Made by a program: the position numbers and the translations under genes
Shown: positions 31,234-40,899 of the stretch, piece by piece
How the letters are laid out: every line of letters starts with the position of its first letter
Numbering within the stretch: position 1 is the stretch's first letter
NCBI GenBank assembly: GCA_937980205.1
Contig: CALJKW010000016.1
Span: forward strand, 310,001 to 374,000
Length of the DNA: 64,000 bases
DNA from: an uncultured Myxococcales bacterium
Lineage (GTDB): Bacteria > Myxococcota > Myxococcia > Myxococcales > Myxococcaceae
Direction of reading: 5' to 3'
The notes under the pieces: generated by a model
Databases searched by the model: none
The model's input: the letters and a program-made list of their open reading frames with translations, nothing else
What the model was told of the DNA's origin: nothing

Positions 31234-31266
31234 AGCGGGCCGGCCTTCAGCCCGCTATAGAGTTTT
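31234..31266 (+). terminator. Possible terminator hairpin before clpX
   Basis: A seven-base stem AGCGGGC (31234-31240) / GCCCGCT (31250-31256) with a nine-base loop is followed by TATAGAG and TTTT (31263-31266). It sits 36 bases before the clpX start, after the gene ending at 31175. The U-run is short and offset, so strength is uncertain. Confidence 0.4.
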
Positions 31267-31302
31267 CCAACTGCGGCACCTGAGGCTAGGCTCGAAGACG
31301 AG

Positions 31303-32583
<1,281 letters not shown>

Positions 32584-32601
32584 GGGCAGCTTCGCTGCGA
32601 C

Positions 32602-33774
32602 TTAACGCCTGTAGAGGCGCGTCGAGCTTCCTTCCGGCACCGTCACGCACGTGCTCGTGATCGCCTGCACGCGCGGGCCGTAGTTCTCGAGGACGATGTT
32701 GTCGCCCGAGCGGGCCAGCACGAACGGCCCGGCGTCGGGGCGGCCCGCGTCGAGGACGACGCCGTTGTCCCAGCCGAACGGGCCGGGCACGAAGACGGCC
32801 CAGCCCGGCGGCAGCGGGAAGCCCGTCGACATCCGGTGATCGACGAGCATGACCTCGGACCCGAGCATCGTCTCGTTCTGCACCCAGATGCCCTCGGGGC
32901 CCAAGGCGACGGCGGTCGGAGACGTCAGCATCGTGCAGCGCTGGCCCCCATCGGCCACGTAGCCGGGGATTCGGGCGGCGCACCACTGGTTGCCCCGGAT
33001 GAACGCCACGTCGTTCCCCGTACGCCAGAGCACGTTGTTCATCCGGATGGGGGCGGGCACGGAGGTGACGCCGCCGTCCCTCCACAGCCACGTCGCGCTG
33101 TTGAGCCCGAGCAGCAGGGCCTCGTCCGCGCCCGGGATGATCGCCTGGTGAGCGCTCGTCATGAGCGCATCGGTGAGCTCGAACGAGCCGCCGTCTTCGA
33201 CCCAGCGCTCGAGGCGGGTGCCGGTGCTCAGCCAGAGCGTCGAGCTCCAGCGGGCGACGAAGGGGAAGCCCTCGAACTGCCGACCGGCGTCGAGCACGTC
33301 CACCGTGTCGGCGTTTCTGCAGAGCACGAGGCCGCCCGGCGTGAAGTCTCCGCGGTCGCACCGCCCGGGGACGAGGATGCTGCCCGCATCGCGCCGCTCG
33401 GCGGCAACGATGACGTTCGCCTGCGCGGTGCCGAAGTTCGGCTCGAAGCGCGCGGCGAGGTGGTACGTGCCGGGTACCGTCGGCGTGAACGAGACGTCCG
33501 TCTCGAAGCCGTCGTTCGTCGCGCGCGGCTCGGTGCTCGTGTGCGCGATCGGGTTGCTGCTCGGGTCCAGCACGGAGACCGTGACGCTCGTCGGCACGCG
33601 CATCCCACAGCTCACCGGCAACAGCGCGGTCACGGTGACCGGCTGCCAGGCGGTGGCGAACGACGGCGAGACGGGCGTCGCGCCCGTGACCACACAGAGG
33701 TCCTGATTGCAGACGCAGCCGCCGAGCGCGAGCAGCGCCGCGCACGACAGCAGCCAGAGCCGCCTCAGTTGCAC
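32602..33774 (-). CDS. Lipoprotein, hypothetical
   Basis: 390 residues from a GTG at 33774. The leader [20 protein letters not shown] is a lipoprotein signal (lipobox ALGGC). After an Ig-like N-terminal part ([41 protein letters not shown]) there is a longer region with repeated short strands and DAG/DGG turns, similar to bacterial beta-propeller surface proteins. The start overlaps the end of the preceding gene by ten bases, so the two are coupled. Confidence 0.6.
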   Translation of the reverse strand: MQLRRLWLLSCAALLALGGCVCNQDLCVVTGATPVSPSFATAWQPVTVTALLPVSCGMRVPTSVTVSVLDPSSNPIAHTSTEPRATNDGFETDVSFTPTVPGTYHLAARFEPNFGTAQANVIVAAERRDAGSILVPGRCDRGDFTPGGLVLCRNADTVDVLDAGRQFEGFPFVARWSSTLWLSTGTRLERWVEDGGSFELTDALMTSAHQAIIPGADEALLLGLNSATWLWRDGGVTSVPAPIRMNNVLWRTGNDVAFIRGNQWCAARIPGYVADGGQRCTMLTSPTAVALGPEGIWVQNETMLGSEVMLVDHRMSTGFPLPPGWAVFVPGPFGWDNGVVLDAGRPDAGPFVLARSGDNIVLENYGPRVQAITSTCVTVPEGSSTRLYRR

Positions 33775-35174
33775 GAGCCCCAGCTCGGGTTGCACCACGA
33801 GGCGTCGCGCTTCACCGAGCGCGTGACGTCGCGCGTCCAGGTGACTCCGTCGGTCGAGAGCGCGAGGGTGTAGTCGAGGCGGCTCCACGTGCTGCCGTAG
33901 TAGAGCAGCTCGCGGGGCAGCGTGAAGCGGTAGCGCGAGTCGTTGCCGACGCGGCCGCGGTACTCGAGCCAGCGCGCAGGCTGCTCGACGCCGTCGAGCT
34001 TCAGCTCCACCCGCGCCGCGAGCAGGCCGGGGCGGGCAGAGTCGGTGATGCCCGGCACCCAGGCGTCGAGCTCGACGAAGCTGCAGGCGCGCTCGTAGAT
34101 GTAGCCGTCGAGCACGATGGGCTCGGGGACGCCGGCGCGCGCGGTGCAGTCGCGCGACAGGCTCGAGCCCAGGTTGCCGAACCAGCCGATCGCCGGCGGG
34201 GCCTTCTGCTCGATGGGGAAGCGGTAGTTCGCCCCGTCGAGCGAGTCCCACGCGGGCTGGCAGGAGAGGCCCGTGTTCTGGAACCAGACCTCGGCCTCGC
34301 GCGCTCCGGCGGGGACGGTGAAGGTGAACGGCAGCGGGCGCTCGCGCGTGAGGTCGGGGACCCCGTTCGGCGCGTCGAAGGTGCGGACGCTCTGCTGGAC
34401 GACCTGGCCGCCCGGCTGGAAGCGGACGAAGCCGGTGATGTCCCAGCGGGCGGCGCCACCGCTCGAGCCGCGGCACTTCGTCAGGCGCGACGGCGCGTAC
34501 TCGATGGTGCCGGTGCCAGCGGCCATCAGCGGGCCGTGCTGCTCGAGGGTCCAGTCGCTCTTGAACTCGAGGACGGCGCGCGCGCTGCCGGCGGGGCGGC
34601 AGACGCTCGCGTCTTCGGCGATCGCCCACTGGTTGTTGGCGACGAGCTCGTACGCGTCGAAGTCGCCGGGCACGCGGTTGTGATCGAACACGCGAGAGCC
34701 GTCGGAGAGGCGCTGGTACGGCATCAGCTGCAGGCGCGCGCGCTGCAGCGAGGTCGCGCTCTGGCCGGGGCTCACCGTCTTGCGGTCGATGCGCACCTGG
34801 TACCGCTGGTAGCCCGCGGGAGCGCCCGAGACCTTCGCCGCCTGCTTCCTGCTCCACGTGCTCGCGTCGGTGTTGCGCCACTGCACCCACGTGGTCGCTC
34901 CGGGCACGACGGCCGAGGTCGCCACGTCGATGGTCGCCTGCCAGACGAACCAGCACGCGCCGCCGCTGTCGCAGACCGTGGCGTAGCCGGTCGTCCCGGT
35001 GGCGCGCTCGGCCTTGCGCAGCACGAGCTGGCACGAGCGGTCGGCGCGATCGGACGCGACCCCCTGCTCGACGTCGGCCTCGACGTCTTCGGTGCCCTGG
35101 GTGACGACGGCTTCCGGAGCGCACGCCGCGAGGACGAGCAGACAGGTGAGGAGATGTGGGCGCATGACGGACAT
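33765..35174 (-). CDS. Lipoprotein with DUF6209-like region
   Basis: 469 residues. Lipoprotein signal PHLLTCLLVLAAC. The central part has a recurring myxobacterial pattern: YAPSRLTKCRGSSGGAARWD, FVRFQPGGQV, VPAGAREAEVWFQNTGLSC, AWDSLDGANYRFPI. I associate this with DUF6209, a family of unknown function; this is recalled, not searched. The start at 35174 is preferred over one three codons later because GAAGCGG lies upstream. It heads a two-gene unit with the lipoprotein gene at 32602, and its 3' end overlaps that gene. Confidence 0.65.
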   Translation of the reverse strand: MSVMRPHLLTCLLVLAACAPEAVVTQGTEDVEADVEQGVASDRADRSCQLVLRKAERATGTTGYATVCDSGGACWFVWQATIDVATSAVVPGATTWVQWRNTDASTWSRKQAAKVSGAPAGYQRYQVRIDRKTVSPGQSATSLQRARLQLMPYQRLSDGSRVFDHNRVPGDFDAYELVANNQWAIAEDASVCRPAGSARAVLEFKSDWTLEQHGPLMAAGTGTIEYAPSRLTKCRGSSGGAARWDITGFVRFQPGGQVVQQSVRTFDAPNGVPDLTRERPLPFTFTVPAGAREAEVWFQNTGLSCQPAWDSLDGANYRFPIEQKAPPAIGWFGNLGSSLSRDCTARAGVPEPIVLDGYIYERACSFVELDAWVPGITDSARPGLLAARVELKLDGVEQPARWLEYRGRVGNDSRYRFTLPRELLYYGSTWSRLDYTLALSTDGVTWTRDVTRSVKRDASWCNPSWGSCN

Positions 35175-35187
35175 GCGCTTAACCGCT

Positions 35188-35961
35188 TCAGTCGAGCCGA
35201 TGCAAGCCGAAGAAATCCCGGGCCGTTTTCGTGGTGTGACGCGCGGTCTCTTCGGGCGTCTCGCCTCGGGCCTTCGCGACGGCCTCGAGGACGCGCGGGA
35301 GGAACGCCGGCTCGTTGCGGCGCGGAGCTCCCGGCGGCGAGAGAAACGGCGCGTCCGTCTCGAGCATGAGCCGCCCAGGCGGGATTCTGCGCACCAGCTC
35401 GACGAGGTGCGTGCCGCGGCGCTCGTCGCAGATCCACCCGGTGATGCCGATGTGCAGGCCGAGCGCGAGGTAGTCGTCGAGGGCGCGGGCGTCTCCGGTG
35501 AAGCAGTGGATGACGGCGCGCTTCGGCCGGTGCTTCTCGACAAGGCGCTTCACCTCGTCGAAGGCGTCGCGCTCGTGCAGGAACAGCGGCTTGCCCAGCC
35601 GCGCGGCGAGCTCGAGCTGCGCTTCGAAGCAGGCGAGCTGCGCGTCGCGAGGAGAGAAGTTGCGGTTGAAGTCGAGGCCGCACTCTCCGATCGCGACGGG
35701 GTCGAGGGCAGCGAGCTCGTCGAGGTGGCGCGGCTCGAAGTCCTTCGCGTGGTGCGGGTGGATGCCGGCGGTCGCGCAGAGGCCGTGCTCTTGGGCGAGC
35801 CAGGCGGCTTTCCGCGAGCCCGCGACGTCGGTGCCGGTGATGACGAGGTCGACGCCGGCGTCCTTCGCGCGCTTCAGGACTTGCGGCAGATCCGCCTCGA
35901 ACGAGCGGTGCGCGAGGTTCACGCCGATGTCGACGAGGGCAGTCGGAGTTGCCCCTCTCAT
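35188..35961 (-). CDS. tatD: TatD-family metal-dependent DNase
   Basis: 257 residues. TatD motifs: VDIGVNLAHRSFEADL at the N-terminus (a variant of DxHxH, here with the first His lost as in many TatD-group proteins), AGIHPHHAKDF, IGECGLDFNRNFS, KPLFLHERDAFDE, IHCFTGDA, and LETDAPFLSPPG. Family members are 3'-5' deoxyribonucleases involved in DNA repair and degradation. Start at 35961 because the fold begins five residues later; upstream Mets lie in sequence without family similarity. It ends 13 bases before the DUF6209-like gene start on the same strand. Confidence 0.88.
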   Translation of the reverse strand: MRGATPTALVDIGVNLAHRSFEADLPQVLKRAKDAGVDLVITGTDVAGSRKAAWLAQEHGLCATAGIHPHHAKDFEPRHLDELAALDPVAIGECGLDFNRNFSPRDAQLACFEAQLELAARLGKPLFLHERDAFDEVKRLVEKHRPKRAVIHCFTGDARALDDYLALGLHIGITGWICDERRGTHLVELVRRIPPGRLMLETDAPFLSPPGAPRRNEPAFLPRVLEAVAKARGETPEETARHTTKTARDFFGLHRLD

Positions 35962-36052
35962 GGCTTCCTGGGCTTCGAGCTCGGGATTCAAAACTGCGTG
36001 TCCTCTGACGCTATTCCCCGCGGTGACTGACGTCGTGTAGCCTGCGCGGCCA

Positions 36053-37321
36053 ATGTTGTTTCGCTTGATCGTCTTTGCCGCGTTCTGCTCCTGCAAGCAG
36101 GGCGAGTCTTCCAAACCCGAACCTTATGCATGTGAGTGCCCGGCGCAGTCCGCCGCGGCGGCCGTCGATCCGAAGCAGCTCGCTTCTTCCGAATCCAAGA
36201 CGCCGGCTCAGCAGAAGGAGCCGACCGTCGCGATCCCGCACGTCGCTCCGCTCGCGGTGTGCGAGGCCGACGGCAAGCTGCCGCTCGAGGCCGCGCGCGA
36301 CTTCTTCGATCGCAACGAGTACGAGAAGGCCCTCTCGTGCGCGGCCCAGGCGTCGGCGCTGTTCCCGAACGACGCGGTCGCTCACACCGAGCGCGCGAAC
36401 GCGCTCGCCGCGCTCGGCCGCGATGAAGAGGCGAAGATGGCGTACGCGCGCGCGCTGGCGGTCGACCCCGACTCGCTCGACGCGCTGATGGGCGCGGCCC
36501 ACTTCTACGCGGTGACGCTGCCGTCGACGCGCGAGAACGACGAGCTCGGCTCGCTGTACGCCGAGCGCGGCCTCGACGTCGCGAACGCGTCGAAGGACGA
36601 GGAGTCGGCCGTGCAGATGGGCCGCATCTCCGCGATGGCGTTCAACGACCTCGGCCAGCCCGCCGACGCGCTCGAGCGCGCCGACTGGGTGCTCGAGCAC
36701 GTGAAGGGCCACGTCGACCCCGACGCGTCGTACGAGCGCGCGCTCGCGCTGTTCGAGCTGTGCCGCTTCAACGAGGCCAAGGCGGCGTTCACGTCGCTGC
36801 TCGCCGACCCCGAGCGCGGCGCTCACGCGCACCACCACCTCGGTCTGTTGTTCGAGCGCGAGGGCAAGCTGAAGGACGCCGAGAAGCACTTCACCGCCGC
36901 CCGCGAGCGCTCGAAGGACGACTTCCCCGAGCCCGTGCTCTTGACCGAGGACGAGTTCCGCGCCGAGGTGAAGAAGGCCGTCGCGAAGCTGCCCGAGGAC
37001 ATGAAGCGCGACATCCGCGGCGTTCCGGTGAGCACGGAAGATCTGCCCGGCACCGATGACCTGAAGGCCGTCGAGCCTCCGCTGTCGCCGACGATCCTCG
37101 GCCTGTTCCGCGGGCCGCCGCTCGACGAGGCGTGCACTCCCGAGCCGGGCGCCGCGGCCGATGCTCCGTGCCGCTCCGTCGTGCTGTACCGGAAGAACCT
37201 CGCGCGCGCGGTGAAGACGAAGGAAGAGCTCATCGAGCAGATCCGCGTCACCTTGTTGCACGAGGTCGGACATCTGCGCGGAGAAGACGACTTCGAGCTG
37301 GCGGCTCGCGGCCTCGAGTGA
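36053..37321 (+). CDS. TPR lipoprotein with C-terminal zincin-like (HExxH) domain
   Basis: 422 residues. Short lipoprotein-like leader (LIVFAAFCSC). Residues about 75-280 form TPR repeats (NEYEKALSCAAQASALFPND, GRDEEAKMAYARALAVDPDS). The C-terminal about 130 residues match the Zincin_1 (DUF1025) metallopeptidase fold: LGLFRGPPLDEA, SVVLYRKNLAR, then the zinc motif TLLHEVGHLRGEDDFELAARGLE's HEVGH core with the following Gly and Glu. Zincin_1 proteins are usually about 120-residue stand-alone proteins, so fusion to TPR and a lipid anchor is unusual. The stop overlaps the GTG of the next gene. Confidence 0.75.
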   Translation: MLFRLIVFAAFCSCKQGESSKPEPYACECPAQSAAAAVDPKQLASSESKTPAQQKEPTVAIPHVAPLAVCEADGKLPLEAARDFFDRNEYEKALSCAAQASALFPNDAVAHTERANALAALGRDEEAKMAYARALAVDPDSLDALMGAAHFYAVTLPSTRENDELGSLYAERGLDVANASKDEESAVQMGRISAMAFNDLGQPADALERADWVLEHVKGHVDPDASYERALALFELCRFNEAKAAFTSLLADPERGAHAHHHLGLLFEREGKLKDAEKHFTAARERSKDDFPEPVLLTEDEFRAEVKKAVAKLPEDMKRDIRGVPVSTEDLPGTDDLKAVEPPLSPTILGLFRGPPLDEACTPEPGAAADAPCRSVVLYRKNLARAVKTKEELIEQIRVTLLHEVGHLRGEDDFELAARGLE

Positions 37322-38484
37322 GCAAGGGCCCGCCGGTGGTGGTCGTCTCGGGGAAAGCGGCGAAGGCGCTTCGCCGTGGCTACCCGTGGGTCTACCGCCA
37401 GGACATCGAGGACGGTGACGCGGGCCCCGGCGCCGTGGTGCAGGTCGTCGACGCCCAGAAGAACGCCATCGGGCAGGCCTTCTGGGCCTCCGCGTCGCCG
37501 ATCGCGCTGAGGCTCGTCGCGCGCGCGCCGGTGAAGGTCGACGACGCGCTGCTCGAGCGCCGGCTCGGAGACGCGCTGCGCCGCCGCGCTCCCTACGCCG
37601 GCCGCGATGCCTATCGCATGGTGCACGGCGAGGCCGACGGGCTCCCCGGGCTCTTCGTCGACAAGTACGGCCCCGCGCTCGTGATGCAGACCTTGAGCGA
37701 GGGCATGAACGAGCGCCGCGAAGGCCTCGCGCGCATGCTCTGCGAGCTCACCGGCGCGAAGCTCGTGGTCGCCCGTGACGACGGCTCGGGTCGCGACTTC
37801 GAGAAGCTGCCCCGCGAGAAGCGCGTGCTCGTCGGAAAAGGCTCTACCGAGGTGCAGTGGCACGAGGGCGCCACCGTCTTCTCCGCGGACCTGATGGCCG
37901 ACTTCAAGACCGGCTCGTTCCTGGACCAGGTCGACAATCACCTGCGCGCCGCCGAGCTCGCCGGCGGCGAAGCGCTCGACGCCTTCAGCTACCACGGAGG
38001 CTTCGCGCTCGCGCTCGCCCGCACCTGCTCTTCGGTGATCGCCATCGAGCAGGACGAGGCCGCCGCCGCGCGCTGCGCCGCGAACGCCACCGCGAACGCC
38101 GCTCACAACGTGACCGTGCACAACACCAACGCGTTCGACGCGCTGAAGGCGTTCGACGTCGAGGGGCGAAAGTTCGACACCATCGTCATCGACCCGCCGG
38201 GGCTCATGAAGCGCAAGAGCGGGCAGGGCGGAGCGCTGCGCGCGTACCACGAGCTCAACCTGCGCGCGATGCGGTGCCTCAAGCCCGAAGGGCTGCTCGT
38301 GTCGTGCTCGTGCAGCGGCAAGCTCTCGCGCGACGACTTCGAGGGCATGCTGAAGGACGCGGCCGCCGACGCGAAGCGGCAGGTGCAGGTCATCGAGCGC
38401 CGCGGCGCCGGGCTGGATCACCCGACGCTGTTCGGTCTGCACGAGACCGAGTACCTCAAGTGCTACCTCTTGCGGCTGCTGTGA
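37318..38484 (+). CDS. rlmI: RlmI-like class I rRNA methyltransferase (PUA plus Rossmann)
   Basis: 388 residues from a GTG overlapping the previous stop. N-terminal PUA-type domain (AKALRRGYPWVYRQDIEDGD, then GAVVQVVDAQKNAIGQAFW), EEHD-like middle domain (YRMVHGEADGLPGLFVDKYG) and a SAM-dependent domain: FKTGSFLDQVDNHLRA, ALDAFSYHGGFALALA, VIAIEQDEAA, FDTIVIDPPGLMKRK and VSCSCSGKLS. RlmI methylates C1962 of 23S rRNA (m5C) and RlmK-like relatives act on nearby sites; orthology is by pattern only. The final Cys-Ser-Cys motif is conserved in this family. Confidence 0.82.
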   Translation: MSKGPPVVVVSGKAAKALRRGYPWVYRQDIEDGDAGPGAVVQVVDAQKNAIGQAFWASASPIALRLVARAPVKVDDALLERRLGDALRRRAPYAGRDAYRMVHGEADGLPGLFVDKYGPALVMQTLSEGMNERREGLARMLCELTGAKLVVARDDGSGRDFEKLPREKRVLVGKGSTEVQWHEGATVFSADLMADFKTGSFLDQVDNHLRAAELAGGEALDAFSYHGGFALALARTCSSVIAIEQDEAAAARCAANATANAAHNVTVHNTNAFDALKAFDVEGRKFDTIVIDPPGLMKRKSGQGGALRAYHELNLRAMRCLKPEGLLVSCSCSGKLSRDDFEGMLKDAAADAKRQVQVIERRGAGLDHPTLFGLHETEYLKCYLLRLL

Positions 38485-38488
38485 GCCT

Positions 38489-38958
38489 TCAGGGGCACTC
38501 CGCGGCGCCCCAGGAGCGCCACACCCGGCGCAGGAAGTCGGACTCGGAGATGATCTCGCCGTGTACGGCGGCAGCGGCGCCGAGTCGTTGATGAAGAAGT
38601 ACATCGACATGAAGCCCGCGTCGTCCTTCAGCGGGCCGGCCTCGCTCCACCCGTCGGAGCCGACGCGGCCCGCGATGTGAAGCTGCGTCGGCGTCGACAA
38701 CGCGGGGCCCCGCAGGACGCGCAATTTCGCTCAGCGTCGCCGAGGTCAGGAAGACGGTCGACGTGTCGGTTTCCAGCGGAAGTGCTCCGGCTGGGAGAGC
38801 GCCGCGATGCGCGCCCGCACCAGGCCCGTCGCGTTGCGGCACAGCGAGCAGAGGTCCATGGGCGTGCAGTCGACCGCGGCTGGGGTCGGCGTCCGGTCCA
38901 TCGTAGGCTCGGGTCCGGCGCACCCAGCGAGGACCATGATGAGCAGAAAGCTCCGCAC
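38489..38958 (-). pseudogene. Lipoprotein gene disrupted by three single-base indels
   Basis: From GTG at 38958 the product starts MRSFLLIMVLAGC (lipobox LAGC), continues with DCTPMDLCSLCRNATGLVRA and stops early. Coding continuity returns if one base is added in the T-run at 38770-38772, one removed at 38725-38727, and one added in the CC at 38559-38560 (plus-strand coordinates). The repaired reading is 156 residues: FRWKTDTSTVFLTSATLSEL, RVLRGPALSTPTQLHIAGRV, DGWSEAGPLKDDAGFMSMYF, then GEIISESDFLRRVWRSWGA and stop. The pieces fit seamlessly, so this was one gene, or is one gene with sequencing errors at short runs. Function unknown. Confidence 0.75.
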
Positions 38959-39013
38959 GTTCCGCAGCCTACGGGTTCTGAATAACCGTCTCGCCGTCTC
39001 GTCTTGAGGCCCC

Positions 39014-39547
39014 ATGATCGCCCTCGCGCTGGCCGTGGTGCTGTCGCAGTCGGACGTCTACACGTGGACCGACGACGACGGCGTCGTGCACTACACCGAC
39101 GGGGCCTCCGGCCTCCCCGACAATGCCCAGAAGACGGACCCGGACGGCCCGGTGACCGTGCTCGCGCGCGAGCCGAAGAACCTCGCCGAGCCGCTGCCGG
39201 AGAAGCCCGCGCCGAAGCCCGCCGCTGCGCCTGCGCCGCAGCCCTCGAGGCAGCCGGCCGCTCAGCCTGACGTTCCGCCGTCGCCGGGTGGGTTCACGCA
39301 CACCACCAACTACCCGGGCCTCGAGGGCCTGGACGTCCACTACCGGCACGACCCCTGGCCGGTGTACGGGCCCTATGGCGCCTATGGCGCCTATGGGTAC
39401 CGGCGGCCGCAGGGCTGGGCTCCGGCGGTGCAGCCGCCGGCGCCGAAGGCCAGCAAGGAGCCGGAGCTCATCGTGAACACGCCGGCGCAGAGGGCTCCGC
39501 AGCCGAAGGCGCCGGGTACGAAGGCCGCCCCAGCGGCCCGCCGCTGA
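39014..39547 (+). CDS. DUF4124-like secreted protein
   Basis: 177 residues with a short signal peptide (IALALAVVLSQS). Residues 15-32, VYTWTDDDGVVHYTDGA, match the DUF4124 motif (Y-x-W-x-D-x-x-G-x-x-H-Y-x-D) found in periplasmic proteins of unknown function. A Pro/Ala-rich region follows, then a Tyr/Gly segment GPYGAYGAYGYRRP encoded by nine-base DNA repeats (GGCGCCTAT) at about 39370-39396, then another Pro/Ala/Lys tail. The 3' end overlaps the convergent NuoM-like gene by 157 bases. Confidence 0.7.
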   Translation: MIALALAVVLSQSDVYTWTDDDGVVHYTDGASGLPDNAQKTDPDGPVTVLAREPKNLAEPLPEKPAPKPAAAPAPQPSRQPAAQPDVPPSPGGFTHTTNYPGLEGLDVHYRHDPWPVYGPYGAYGAYGYRRPQGWAPAVQPPAPKASKEPELIVNTPAQRAPQPKAPGTKAAPAARR

Positions 39548-40899
39548 GCGGGGCTGCGCTGATGGAGCAGCTGCTCGCTCGCGGCGGCCCGTGAGCGCAC
39601 GGCCGGCGTGGGCAACAGGCCCAGGGCGATGAGCAGGACCACCATGGCCGCGAAGCCCGCCGCTTCGCGCGGACGCAGGTCGAGCCGCACGACGTCACCC
39701 GGCGCCCCCGCGAAGAGCGAGAAGTACATGCGCAGGACCGCGAGACCCGTGAACGCTCCGGTCGCGACGACGAGGAAGCCCAGCAGCGGGAAGTCCTCCA
39801 CCGCTCCGCCGAGCAGCAGCTCTTCGCCGATGAAGCCGAGCGTGCCGGGAAAGCCGGTGCACGAGAGGCCCAGCAGCAGGAAGGCGGCGGCGAGCAGCGG
39901 CTTGCGCTCGTAGCCGCCGTGGTGCCGCGACAGATCGAGCCGGCCGCGGCGCGCTTCGAGCACCAGCACGCAGCGGGCGAGGCCCAGGAACGCGAGGCTC
40001 GAAGACAGCCACAGCACCAGGCCGCCGGTGAGCGCCTCATGGCTCGTGCAGTCGAGGCCGGCGACGACGAGCGCCGACTGGCTCATGAAGAGGTAGGCGC
40101 AGGCGCGCCGGGCCGACCGCTGCACCACCGCGAGCGCCGCCGCGTAGACCGCCGAGACGAGCGCGAGCACGGCGATGACGCGCAAGAGCTCGGGCGGCGC
40201 GTGCGGCACGACGAGGACCACGAGCACGTAGGTGCCGAGCTGCGGCGCGCAGAAGTGAATCGCGGGCCCGAGCCGCTCGTGGTCGAACAGCGCGGGCACC
40301 CACGCGTGGAAGGGGAAGATGCCCTGGCGCAGCAGCGCTGCGGCGGCGATGAGCGCGAGGCCCACGGTGTGGGCCGTGGTGCCGGCGAGCGACGGCAGCG
40401 TGGTGAGCGCGGCCCCCGCGACGACCAGCAGGGCCGACCCGACGAGGTAGCTGAGCGCAGCGTGGGGCCGTCCGCCCGGCGGTCGCCTCGCGGCGCCGGT
40501 CGTCAGCAGCGACAGGCCCCACGCGACCACCAGCACGGCGACGTTCGCGCTCAGGAACATGACGGTGGTGATGCAGGTGCCCGCGGCGATGCGCTGCAGC
40601 CCGAGCGGGTCGAGCGTCATCCGCGGCGTGACGACGACGCTGAACAGCCACAGCGCCGCGGCGAGCGCGGGCAGCACCGAGGTGACGGCGTCGACCCTCA
40701 GCAGCGGGCCGCCGGGCACGGGCTCGAGGGCCCAGCCGCCGAGCTCCGCGCTGAACGGCGCGGCCATCGCCGTGGCCAGCATCAGCGTGGCCGCCACCGT
40801 CGAGATCCCGCGCAGCCGCCCGGCGTCGAGCCGGGTGTACCCGAGCGCCGCGCACAGCGCCGGACTGAGGATGACGACGGCGCACCAGGCCGCGATCAT
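39391..40899 (-). CDS. NuoM/NuoL-like membrane subunit, third gene of a DAB-type operon
   Basis: 502 residues, about 13 membrane segments. The proton-channel family signature is present as LLRQGIFPFHAWVPALFDHE, with Lys/His-type charged residues inside helices (antiporter-like Mrp/NuoM group). It begins in ATGA overlap with dabB, so it belongs to the same operon. Known DAB systems have DabA plus one NuoL-like DabB; an extra subunit would be a variant. The last about 60 residues after SEQLLHQRSPAQ are antisense to the DUF4124-like gene and do not resemble the family, suggesting the original stop was lost or moved. Confidence 0.75.
   Translation of the reverse strand: MIAAWCAVVILSPALCAALGYTRLDAGRLRGISTVAATLMLATAMAAPFSAELGGWALEPVPGGPLLRVDAVTSVLPALAAALWLFSVVVTPRMTLDPLGLQRIAAGTCITTVMFLSANVAVLVVAWGLSLLTTGAARRPPGGRPHAALSYLVGSALLVVAGAALTTLPSLAGTTAHTVGLALIAAAALLRQGIFPFHAWVPALFDHERLGPAIHFCAPQLGTYVLVVLVVPHAPPELLRVIAVLALVSAVYAAALAVVQRSARRACAYLFMSQSALVVAGLDCTSHEALTGGLVLWLSSSLAFLGLARCVLVLEARRGRLDLSRHHGGYERKPLLAAAFLLLGLSCTGFPGTLGFIGEELLLGGAVEDFPLLGFLVVATGAFTGLAVLRMYFSLFAGAPGDVVRLDLRPREAAGFAAMVVLLIALGLLPTPAVRSRAAASEQLLHQRSPAQRRAAGAAFVPGAFGCGALCAGVFTMSSGSLLAFGAGGCTAGAQPCGRRYP

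Noticed and set aside
31176..31302. A missing clpP gene in the spacer before clpX
   Set aside because: The 127-base spacer holds no frame resembling ClpP; only a weak hairpin is seen.
39370..39396. Nine-base tandem repeat GGCGCCTAT as a possible phase-variable tract
   Set aside because: The unit is a multiple of three, so copy change cannot shift the frame, and there are only about two to three copies. Treated as a coding repeat of the Tyr/Gly segment.
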